This document shows positions 55,275-64,000 of a stretch of 64,000 bases of DNA, piece by piece. Position numbers and translations under genes: made by a program. Source of the DNA: Conoideocrella luteorostrata (lineage: Eukaryota > Ascomycota > Sordariomycetes > Hypocreales > Clavicipitaceae). The stretch covers positions 21,507 through 85,506 of the forward strand of contig JASWJB010000189.1 of NCBI GenBank assembly GCA_032433595.1. The letters run 5' to 3'. The notes beneath the pieces were generated by a model. That model searched no databases. It saw only the letters and a program-made list of their open reading frames with translations, and was not told the DNA's origin. Each line of letters opens with the position of its first letter. Position 1 is the first letter of the stretch.

Positions 55275-56198
55275 CCCGTAGTTGCAGCAAAGCAATTATG
55301 ACAAGAAAGTTGTCAACTTAGAATTGAGCTGCCAGGGGCAGACATGTACGTGGTACTTTGGGTGGGTCGTCCCTGGATGGCTTCTGCCAGAGAATGGGCC
55401 AATGACCAATGACAAATATTGATAGCTTCTCCTACGAGTTATATTGACTTGTACGGAGTGCGCAGTGCCTGATATGGATGACAAGCTGCCTAAAAACTTC
55501 CGACGCAAGCAAAGAAGGGACCGGTTCAATAAGGGACCTTTGTAATACTTTGCGATGATAAGGCTGCTGCTGGCTACCGTGATTGGATAGAGTCGTCGAT
55601 TTTAAATGCTACACCAGGCTTGATACGTTGCCAAAGGTACCTGGTCTGTCAGTCCTATGAATGAGCAAGTTGCCGAAAATACGCACATAAGAACGGCCAC
55701 CGATTTACAAAACTCAGACTTTTCCACTCTCTGGGTCATTTGGCATTATTATGCAACAGTTTTCGGAAGTTGCCTGACAAATGTAGTTTGCCCGAGGCTC
55801 TCTCTGGGAAGACTTATACCTCATCATCGCTCGGCTCACTGAACAGCAGTCGCAGACTGTGACAGAGTCACAGTTCTATCGGCTGAGATACCCGCCACGG
55901 CTGCATACGGCGGAGGACGCATGGCTATTGTCAGCTGACCAATCACAGACCAATGCGACAAGAACTGGCCAGATTTGGCGACCAACGCGACGTTTCAGCA
56001 CCAATCAGCGGCAGGCCGCAGGCTGCGCGATGTGCAAGTCCGGCCGGGTCACGTGGCCGGTTGACGTGGAGACATTATCCCACCTCCCGGCCTGACCCAG
56101 TTCAAGGTGGGTGAGCACAGGGACCTCAGAGGGCCCGCAAGCGACGACAGACAGTTCACCAGCCCAGCCACGCCATTTTCCAGTCTGGGCCGTCCAAG

Positions 56199-56207
56199 TA
56201 CTCCGTA
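56199..56207. repeat. single copy of the dispersed TACTCCGTA motif
   Basis: Exact 9-mer about 420 nt upstream of the RAD21 start, in its promoter or leader. Confidence 0.75.
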
Positions 56208-56623
56208 CCCATCCATCCTCTCCATCGTCCCAGACTTGGTCTGCAACTTCGAATCCGCATCATCGCTACCGCCGTCCTTTTCGCGCTCATTTACGCACCT
56301 CGCTCGCCATCGCCCTCGCTCGCGCATGTTCCCAGACGACTCGGGCGATTATTTTTCTTAGCTCCATGAATTCGCGCGTTTTTTTTTGCGCGTTATAGAT
56401 TGTCGACACGGGTTCGCGGCTCTTGTTATTCTCTGCTTCAGCCCACACGCGCACCCCCCTTGTCGCCGTGTTTACTCGCCTCCGCTCTCACCCACCACCG
56501 TTAACCTTCGACACCGACAACTCCCCTGCACGGTTCGGTCTCGGCGGCATTCTCTCGTAAACCACCGTCTGCTCGTCCGCTTCGAGCTATTCGAGTAGCC
56601 GTGCAGCGTCTGGAAGCGCAACC

Positions 56624-58561
56624 ATGTTCTACTCGGAGACGCTCCTCCAGAAGAGCGGGCCTCTGGCTCGCGTCTGGCTGTCTGCAAACTTGGAACGCAA
56701 GCTTTCCAAGAATCACATTCTCCAGTCCAATGTCACCGACAGTGTCGAGGCAATCATCACACCGAACCAAGCTCCAATGGCTTTGCGTTTGAGTGGTCAG
56801 CTCTTGCTCGGTGTGGTCAGAATATACCAACGAAAGACGCGCTACTTGCTGGACGACTGCAATGAGGCTATGATGAAGATCAAGATGGTAAGTTTTGTTG
56901 CCAGGATAGTTTTTTTATTTTACTCAATTTTATTGTCGGTCGCCTAACTGTCATAATAGGCGTTCCGTTCCAGTGGGAACAATGATATGGCTGCGAATCT
57001 TCAAATGGGTAACCGCGAGGCCTTGCTCTTGCCTGACCGCATCACGCCCTACGACAATCTGGAATTGCCGCCCCCTCCAGATTCTTCATGGCTTCTGTCG
57101 CAGGTCGACGACATCACTTCTACTCCCGTGGGACGTAAGGGCCGCACTAGCAACAATAATAGAGACATTAACCTCCAGGAAAACGACTTGGATATTAGCC
57201 AGTTCTTGCACGGTAGCAACGGTCAGGATGCGGACGACTTTCTGCCCATGGATGATGAAATGGAACTGCAACTTGATTTTGGTCTAGACTTGGGCGATGG
57301 TGTCAGCCAGAGTATCGAAATTGGTCGAGATGCGCCGCCAGCATCAGAATTTGAGGCTGATGGTTTCAGTGAGCATGAGCTCATGCCCCGGAAAGACCAG
57401 GCCGACATGACCGACCTGCCGGTTAGGATCGCGGAAGGAGACAACGATATCGCCATGGGCGACGACGACTTTCACTTCAATGCCGGTGACCAGTCCGCCA
57501 TGCCTGGAATGACTGCAGCAGCGGATGTGAACCGTGCAAGAATCTCAGAATCGCCACTTTCTGATATTGATGAGAGGATAGCCCAGGAAGTTGAAGCCGA
57601 ATACGCCAACCACAGCCACACGGACCTTTATGCGGAGCCTGAAGATACCGAACTCACTATTGTCCGCAGACCAGCTCAGAGAGCAAAAAAGCAAAAGATC
57701 ATGATGCCTGACGACGAGATAGCCCTGTCAAGTAGCCACATCAAACAGCAGCAGGCTGACCGACATAACATCATCAAGCCCGCTTCCTTCCTTCCACGAG
57801 ACCCGTTCTTGTTGGCCTTGATGGATATGCAGAAGAGTGGCGGATTCGTCTCATCTATCATGACAGAAGGACGTAGCTCAGTTTGGGCACCAGAACTTCG
57901 AGGCATGCTCTCCCTGAATGCCATCCGTGGAATGAGCGAGCTCAAGCGTAAACGTGATAGCGGCATCGCTGACATTGACAGCGAGCATGGTGCCGCCAAA
58001 TCACCGCGTCTTGAACTGGAAGACGATACTGATTACGGCTTTGATGGTAATGCTGCGCTGGGCGACCACACTGTGGATGCAGATGGTACTGTTCTGGAGA
58101 TTCCTGCCCAAGGCGATGAGGACCATTTTGATCGTGATGGCAGCCTGATGAATGCGTTTGACGAAACAACAGCCCCCATTGTTCATCCGCAAGACAGCGG
58201 CCCAGTGTCTGTCGGCACTAAGCACGCCGTACATATTCTTCGCGACCTGTTCGGAGCCGAAGCTGCTACAAATGCTGAGAAGCGAAAGAAGAGCTCTGTA
58301 GTTTTCCAGAACCTGCTGCCCGAGAAGCAAACCACCAAGGCTGAGGCAACCAAGATGTTCTTTGAGTGCCTCGTGCTGGCTACCAAGGATGCCATCAAGG
58401 TGGAACAGGGCTCCGACTTGGGAGCCCCAATCAGAGTCCGAGGAAAGAGGGGCCTCTGGGGAGACTGGGCTGAGCGCGAAGCAGGTGGCGAGATTTCAAC
58501 CCAGAACGACGAGCCGGGGCCTGCGGCGGTCAGTGTGACTGCAGTCGCTGTGGAAGCTTAG
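56624..58561 (+). CDS. cohesin kleisin subunit RAD21/SCC1
   Basis: Exons 56624-56887 and 56960-58561 give 621 residues. The N-terminal SMC3-binding domain is unmistakable (MFYSETLLQKSGPLARVWLSANLERKLSKNHILQSNV, then LRLSGQLLLGVVRIYQRKTRYLLDDCNEAMMKIKM). The middle is acidic and disordered and contains a perfect separase-type site SIEIGR at residues 206-211. The C-terminal winged helix that binds SMC1 is present (VVFQNLLPEKQTTKAEATKMFFECLVLATKDAIKVEQ). The mitotic kleisin closes the cohesin ring and is cut by separase at anaphase; the meiotic paralogue Rec8 is less likely given this N-terminus. Start by homology with the invariant MFYSE. Confidence 0.95.
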
Positions 58562-59438
58562 AGACTGTTGTATGGATACATGATTGGTCCGCAGACAAAA
58601 ACAGCATAATTTTGGTGTGGCGGTTGGTCTGTACTGATCATTTGTACCCAAGGACTTCCACGTGTTTGCTCGTGTATTTTATTAGTTTCGCATCTGGTGG
58701 GCATTGACGTGTTGGATTCTCAAAAGGCGTTGCAGGCGTTGTATAGGGAGATACCATTTATCGTGCAACGGAGCACGGCTGATCAGAGAGGGTTATGGAA
58801 AAGAGAGGAAAATGGAACGAGTTTGGTGGTTGAACGGCCTCGGTCAAGGAGGCAATGATGAGCTGAGCTGGTTTAGCTTCTGTTTGCGTTGTTGGCTCCC
58901 GTGTGTGAGCTTTTGTGTGAGTGTGGGTGTTTACTGGCAGGCACTGAAATGATTGGTTCTACTTAGATGGTTTATAACAATTGAATGAATAAGAATTGTC
59001 AAACCGACTGTCTGTTATAATACCGTCCCCATATGCAAGTGCATCATGTGATGCTGAGAGTTCCAAAGAGGACGGCGGCATTGAGTATTGATCTGGCGAC
59101 GATCATGCATCCATCTGTGCAATTACTTGCAACTCGCGTCACAGCTTGGGACTCGGTCGCGCCAGTTGCCCCGCCATTTCAACCCCACGTCTCCAGGCAG
59201 TCGAATTCTTGGTTGTTTCTTTCAACCCGACAGACAACAGGCACCGACATTCAATCCTTGCAAGTGCTGCTCAAAACAAAGCCAAAACATTATATATTGT
59301 ACCGAGGAGGCGGCCACAGTCTTCTCTTCTCTCCTCTTCTCGAATTGCTGATCACGAACCCGACTCTTATCCCTGCACCACTAAGTAGCCAAAACGGTCG
59401 AGAACTAGCCAGTAAAGCAGCAACTCCTTATCAGCAAG
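58562..59438. other. intergenic region upstream of tubulin cofactor A
   Basis: About 880 nt: RAD21 3' flank and the promoter of the next gene. Overlapping short ORFs without features and no motif copies. Confidence 0.45.
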
Positions 59439-59891
59439 ATGCCTCCCCCATCACAGCTTGCCATTGCAACAAGCTCCGTATCCCGACTCCTCAAAGAAGA
59501 AGGTTCGTACCACAAGGAACTGGCTGATCAAGAGGTCCAAGTCGCGAAACTAGAAGAGAGCATTAAGAATGGAGGTGACAATGAGGATGGGAACGCCGAA
59601 TTCATGCTCAAGCAAAACGTGGGTTTGTCCTTGCACTCATCCGCCACCATTTCTTCTTGGCGGAGTTGAAATGTATATTGTATAATGGGAAAACTGACTT
59701 GTTTGTTTTGTGTTTGGGCGCATTAGAAAATTGCCCTTGAGCAGACAAAGGCTGTTTTCGGTCCTTTGAGAGAAAGAATCAACGCTGCTGTAATTAAGTT
59801 GGAGGATCAGATCGGGTTAGCTGAGGAGGCTGGCGGTGCAGAAGGATTAGACAATGCAAGAAAGGTGTTGGAGGAGGCAAAGGCTTCTTAG
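59439..59891 (+). CDS. tubulin-specific chaperone A
   Basis: Exons 59439-59618 and 59727-59891 (donor GTGGGT, acceptor TAG) give 114 residues, the usual size of the family (human TBCA, yeast Rbl2). The three-helix coiled coil is visible: PSQLAIATSSVSRLLKEEGSYHKELADQEVQVAKLEESI, then MLKQNKIALEQTKAVFGPLRERINAAVIKLEDQI and a final helix GLDNARKVLEEAKAS. A short acidic loop (GGDNEDGNAE) separates the first two. It captures beta-tubulin folding intermediates in the cytosol. It is convergent with the THO gene; stops are 210 nt apart. Confidence 0.93.
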
Positions 59892-60100
59892 TTGAACGTC
59901 GTTTGAAATTGAGAAATGCGGAGGCAGAGGAGGAGGAGGGTGCCTACTTATCAATATGGCTACAGGAACGGAAATAGGAGGAGAGTGTGCGCCGTGGACA
60001 AGATAACAATTGTTCTTTAACATGATGGTATCTCATTGAATAGACATAGTGATACATGGCCCCAAAGGGCAAAAAAAATTCTAATGGAAACAAGTTGTCC

Positions 60101-61156
60101 TTATTCATCGACTTCCATTCCGTTCTCGCTGTCATGATCCTGTTCTATCCCTCGAGGTTCTCCTGACTCCTCCATGTCAACGTCCGCAGTTCCTTGATCG
60201 CTTTGGTGCGACGGTGTTGCTCCGCCGGGTACTTGCAAATGCTGTCTTGATCCTTGTGGCGCAGAAGATGCTGAATCTGCCGGCGCCGATGCAGTCCTAG
60301 ACCCCTTCTCGGGGGCGGGTGTCCCATCCTTCGATCTCCTGGCGGCGCTCGAAGCCGCAGCGTTCGCACCCTCATCATCATTATCCCCGTCATTCTCAGC
60401 TTTAGTTTGGGATTCACCGTCCGGCCGTGGTGTTGCATTCCCGCTGGTAACTGGTCTCGGCGTCGTTCCATCCCTCTCACCATCCGCTTCATATTCTCCC
60501 TCCTCATTCATGCCCTCTCTCCTATCAACTTCCTCCTTTTCATCGCGAATCTGCCGTCTGAGCATCATACCCTCTTCCATGATCCTGTTAAATTGATCCC
60601 TGCGCTCCTTCCATGTCTCCTTGTATGTCTCACTCTCTCGCTCCAGCTCTTTGCACTCCTCGTCCAGCTTTGCCAGATTGGCAAGCTGATCCTCCCGTGG
60701 TTTTAATAGCCTATTTGACGTGATTTTCTCGGCCAGCTCGTCAAACTTCTTTCGCTGGGCGAGTGTTCCCCGTGCAGCGTCTAGCTGTTCCCGAAGTTGG
60801 CCATTGTTGGTTCGCACAGCTTGGCATTCCCCAAGAATGCGCTGCTGGTCGTCGGCGTATCGCTCCCGTTCGCGATGATTGGCGTCGTGAAGAAATTGAA
60901 GACGTGCGATGCTGCTGTCAAAAGCGGCAAAATCAAGCGTGAGTTCCTCCTTTAGATTGTCTTGGAGAGAGGTGTCTGCGGCGGAATCGTCGCCGTTCTG
61001 AGTTGATACATTGCACCGAGTGGCTGTGGAAACGATGGAGGAGATGTTCGACAGGCGCTTGGTTATCCTCTTAAAAGGTTTTTCCTCGACGTTTAGGAGA
61101 CGGGATTTGTGAAGTTCAGCCTCGCTCTTTTCGTCCAGCAGGTCCCAGGAAGCCAT
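60101..61156 (-). CDS. THO complex subunit 7 family protein
   Basis: Single exon, 351 residues, starting MASWDLLDEK. The Tho7/Mft1 domain spans about residues 10-225: LHKSRLLNVEEKPFKRITKRLS, then DFAAFDSSIARLQFLHDANHRERERY and a long coiled coil (AVRTNNGQLREQLDAARGTL, KKFDELAEKITSNRLLKPREDQLANLAKLDEECKELERES). The C-terminal 130 residues are disordered, Ser/Pro/Gly- and acid-rich, as in other filamentous fungi. THO couples transcription elongation to mRNA packaging and export, and Tho7 is one of its coiled-coil subunits. Fit to the family is good; the low-complexity tail is not informative. Confidence 0.88.
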   Translation of the reverse strand: MASWDLLDEKSEAELHKSRLLNVEEKPFKRITKRLSNISSIVSTATRCNVSTQNGDDSAADTSLQDNLKEELTLDFAAFDSSIARLQFLHDANHRERERYADDQQRILGECQAVRTNNGQLREQLDAARGTLAQRKKFDELAEKITSNRLLKPREDQLANLAKLDEECKELERESETYKETWKERRDQFNRIMEEGMMLRRQIRDEKEEVDRREGMNEEGEYEADGERDGTTPRPVTSGNATPRPDGESQTKAENDGDNDDEGANAAASSAARRSKDGTPAPEKGSRTASAPADSASSAPQGSRQHLQVPGGATPSHQSDQGTADVDMEESGEPRGIEQDHDSENGMEVDE

Positions 61157-61692
61157 GATGGAGGTCCTGGGGCAGCAGGGTAGAACGATGTATCAATTTG
61201 AGTCAGGATGCGAGCCGATATGGTGTTGTGATTCCTGCTGCTGCATAGGATGATGCTGGTTCGTAGGCTTTATGTGGCTATCTCGGAAATATTAATCGCG
61301 TCTGCGAGGTGTAAGGCTGCGTGTTTGCAAATGGCAGAAATGAGCAACCTCGTTCACCCTTCACAGGCCTGTCGCTAATAATAGCACTCCATTCACTCCA
61401 TTCCGGCGAACTAGGCGCTGTAACAGCAGGCTGGCACCAGCGCTTCGGCCTGCATCCAGCTGCTGATACAGGCATCCTTTGTTTTCCCCTGTTTGGCTGA
61501 CTAACGGCTTTGCGGTACGCCAACCCGCAATCGCGCTCATGCCGTCATTTCTTCTTTCTTCTCTCCATACCATCTTCGAACTCCGATAAAAAATCCACGA
61601 TTCAATACCGCCTTTTCGCCTTTCTTCAATACCAAAAAAAAAAAAAAATCCTTAAAAAACTTCTAATAGCGACATATTAGACCGCAATAAAA
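61157..61692. other. divergent promoter region of THO7 and the CCCH gene
   Basis: About 535 nt with a run of about 15 A at 61633-61648. No ORF with features. Confidence 0.5.
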
Positions 61693-63277
61693 ATGTCAGA
61701 AGAGGAAAAGGATTTGTTGGCTCGTATCGGCCAACTCGCAGGTATGTTGGACCAAACTCGATTGTGTAGTCCTCTTCATTTGCGGCCACTAACCAAACAC
61801 AGGTCAAATCAACAGACACAAAAGCCAACAAGCTGGAATCGCCTCGAATCACCCACATAATGGTTATGGACGTCCGTTTATCACCGATGCGACAGCCATC
61901 CAGGATACTGACTTTTATAAAGGAAATGTGTATCGCGGACGAGGTGCGCATCGCGGCGCCTCGTATAGGGTTGCCAGGCCGCAAGCCAGCCACCGTCACC
62001 GTACTCTTCACCTCAATCAGTCAGGGCACGCATCGGATTCGAATACGTCTAGCCCGGGCTCAACTCCTGCCAACACTGGCTGGGTGTCTAGAAACGATCG
62101 CCACCGGCAACTAATCAACGCGAGCGTGTACGAGAAAGAGACTCAGTCTCGCACCAAAGCCATAGAGGAGACTAGGCAGAAGAAGATTGAGGGTGGCAAA
62201 AATCTTGAAAAGTCCCGGTTCAAGGACTTCCTACGTCGCCAGGCCGGACCGATCGATGCTACCGCTAATTCTAACTCAAGTGTAGGCAGGAATGAGATCA
62301 TGATTGAAGGTATTCGCTTCCACGTTGCCGACGGCGGCAAGAAACTCGTAAAATCTGCTGGTATGTGAAGCTCTACTTCAACTCTTAAACAATACATGGG
62401 CTTTGTCCCAGGCTAAAATCACGGGCTTGACACTCAGGTGATCGGCACTCTGCAACTCCCAAAACCGCTGTCATTGCTGGTGTCAGTTTCCATAGGACCA
62501 AGACAGGCAATCTTGTGGCAAACCGAATAGTCCAAACTCAACGGTACGTCGCCAACCCCACAGCGATTGGTGTACTGACATTGGGTAGTCGCTCCGGAGT
62601 TCGAAAAAAGGTGTCACAGCCTTGCAAAAAGTTTTCCACGACCGGTAATACTTATTTCCAAATGGATCGGACAAAGCAACCCCAAAAGCCGAGACGACCC
62701 GGATGCGAGGCGCGGGATGTATACTAACAATAGATTCGCAGGTTCCTGTCCCAAAGGTCCATCTTGTCGGTATCAACATGACCCCAATAAGGTGGCTGTC
62801 TGCAAGGACTTTCTGAAGGATGGCAAGTGTCGCAATGGCGAGTTCTGCGACCTCTCCCATGATCTCACCCCCGAACGCATCCCGAACTGTTTGCATCATG
62901 CAAAAGGCCACTGTACCAATCCTGAATGCCCATACACCCACTCCAAGGCTGCCCCTAGTGCCCTGGTTTGCGAGGCGTTCGGCTTTTATGGCTTCTGTGA
63001 CAAGGGAGCCAACTGCACTGAACGCCATGTTTTCGAGTGCCCTGACTTTAGCAATACCGGTGTCTGCAAAACCAAGGGATGTAAACTCCTCCATCGTGAA
63101 AGGGCAAGCGTCCTCCGAAATCAAACCAAGGCAGACAACGCCATGGACGAAGATATTTCAAGCGACGAAGAGGCGGTCGATTCAGATGATGTTGACTCTG
63201 ATGAAGTCGCAGAATTCATTGAAGCGGAGTCAGATGACTCTGATTTTGAAAATCAAAAGGATTTTCTGCCGCTTTGA
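61693..63277 (+). CDS. five-finger CCCH zinc-finger protein, ZC3H3/Red5 type
   Basis: Five exons (61693-61741, 61803-62360, 62438-62543, 62589-62644, 62742-63277) give 434 residues. The third intron (62544-62588) is 45 nt, a multiple of three; skipping its removal inserts 15 unconserved residues, while splicing joins TQR to RSGVRKK. The last intron has a TACTAAC branch site. The fingers are CKKFSTTGSCPKGPSCRYQH, CKDFLKDGKCRNGEFCDLSH, CLHHAKGHCTNPECPYTH, CEAFGFYGFCDKGANCTERH and CPDFSNTGVCKTKGCKLLH. The N-terminal half is Arg/His/Gly-rich; the tail is acidic (SSDEEAVDSDDVDSDE). Five consecutive fingers of this kind mark ZC3H3 in animals and Red5 in fission yeast, which help route RNA to nuclear export or exosome decay. 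Orthology is inferred. Confidence 0.9.
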
Positions 63278-64000
63278 AGTTGATATTATATATATATATA
63301 TTTTGGCTTCCCATCGTAAGTTTTGATACCCACGCGTGGAAGCTTGGATGCAAGGAACATTTGGATGGCTCGTTTGGGCACCGTATATACACCAGCAATT
63401 GTTACACAGGGGCAGCTTGCAATAAGCTCCACATGAAGTTGGAGCTGCAAGGCTGTGTGGATGACCATTTGCATCATGCTCTTTGAAGCGCGCTTGCAAA
63501 TAGATCGACTGATGCGGAAGAGATGCGTCATGGAAAGCAGTAAAATAGAAATAGGACCCACTAATGATATGAGGACTGAAATAAGACTTAACTTTCCAAA
63601 CTGATACTTGTGCAATATGAAGGGTGTGTGCTTGCATCCGGAAGCGCCGTGAATTACAGAATCAAGCCCCCCAAAACAACCCAACAAAGCTTACGATCCC
63701 GTTCCGATCCAGTTTCCAGCACGGGAAATGTATGTTGTACATTGGCGATGGTGGTCGAAGTTGTAATGTAATACGAATTTTTCATACATGGAAAGGTAAA
63801 ATGTATAACGTCGTAAGGCGTTGCAGACGATGATGTTAAATAGGCGGTCTTCTGCAATACGTAATCACGAGACACAAGACAACATGATGTATACTACTAA
63901 AATAATATCCAAAGTTGTATTGTAAATGAGTGTGATGTTTAGCAAAATGGTGAAACAAACTGAAGGGACATAGGGTGCCATGTTCATGCCGACTTTTTTT
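63278..64000. other. 3' flank, no gene seen
   Basis: A TA repeat (about 63283-63301) follows the stop codon. The rest is AT-rich with short overlapping ORFs and no recognisable product. The next gene is probably beyond the window. Confidence 0.45.

Larger units (their letters stand above)
55007..56623. other. divergent promoter region of PMR1 and RAD21
   Basis: About 1.6 kb with two exact copies of the dispersed motif. From about 56100 onward the sequence is pyrimidine-rich, consistent with a RAD21 leader. CACGTG occurs near 56051. No ORF with features. Confidence 0.5.

Overview
The window is 64 kb of nuclear chromosome from a filamentous ascomycete. Genes have short introns (45 to about 200 nt) with GT..AG ends and, in several, a TACTAAC- or CTAAC-type branch site. 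Intergenic spaces run from 0.2 to 6 kb, and the proteins have the typical Pezizomycotina set and lengths. The protein sequences read most like Sordariomycetes, probably Hypocreales; that placement is an inference without a database search. I see no plasmid, phage, CRISPR or bacterial operon structure.

Layout. 1-1304: 3' part of a phenol-hydroxylase-type FAD monooxygenase. 1836-3842: F-box protein. 6169-7973: mitochondrial methylmalonate-semialdehyde dehydrogenase. 9142-11141: calnexin. 13422-14210: secreted GPI-type protein with four CX3C pairs. 14211-20439: 6.2 kb with no confident gene. 20440-21364: methylthioribulose-1-phosphate dehydratase. 21583-22845: SEC20-type SNARE. 24228-24599: mitoribosomal protein mL53. 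24820-26067: inorganic pyrophosphatase. 27773-28821: Pil1/Lsp1-family eisosome protein. 30329-30595: small His-rich protein. 31303-32901: OST1. 33781-35830: hexokinase. 36065-37460: RMT2 arginine methyltransferase. 38326-40771: VTC4 polyphosphate polymerase. 41307-44520: MCM4. 45021-45779: coatomer zeta. 46047-47363: SUA5. 47853-47979: intron-containing tRNA-Ala(CGC). 48587-51067: COG4. 51576-55006: PMR1-type Ca/Mn ATPase. 56624-58561: cohesin RAD21/SCC1. 59439-59891: tubulin cofactor A. 60101-61156: THO complex subunit 7. 61693-63277: five-finger CCCH protein of ZC3H3/Red5 type.

The genes are mostly single-copy housekeeping genes and do not form a metabolic cluster. Six of them (calnexin, SEC20, OST1, coatomer zeta, COG4, PMR1) serve the ER-Golgi secretory route. 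MCM4 and RAD21 serve the chromosome cycle; MCM4 has G1/S-type promoter motifs just upstream. Exon structures were built by hand so that frames join exactly and conserved motifs are restored; they give the final coordinates here.

The most striking unexplained signal is a 9-mer, TACGGAGTA (reverse complement TACTCCGTA). I count 21 exact copies, about 0.5 expected by chance, and all lie outside the genes called here. They are densest in the 11-20 kb gene-poor stretch and near 27 kb, where two copies form a perfect 20-nt palindrome. Other points are a probable mitochondrial N-terminal extension on the pyrophosphatase, introns whose length is a multiple of three in SEC20 and the CCCH gene, a short last exon in RMT2, and a consensus separase site in RAD21.
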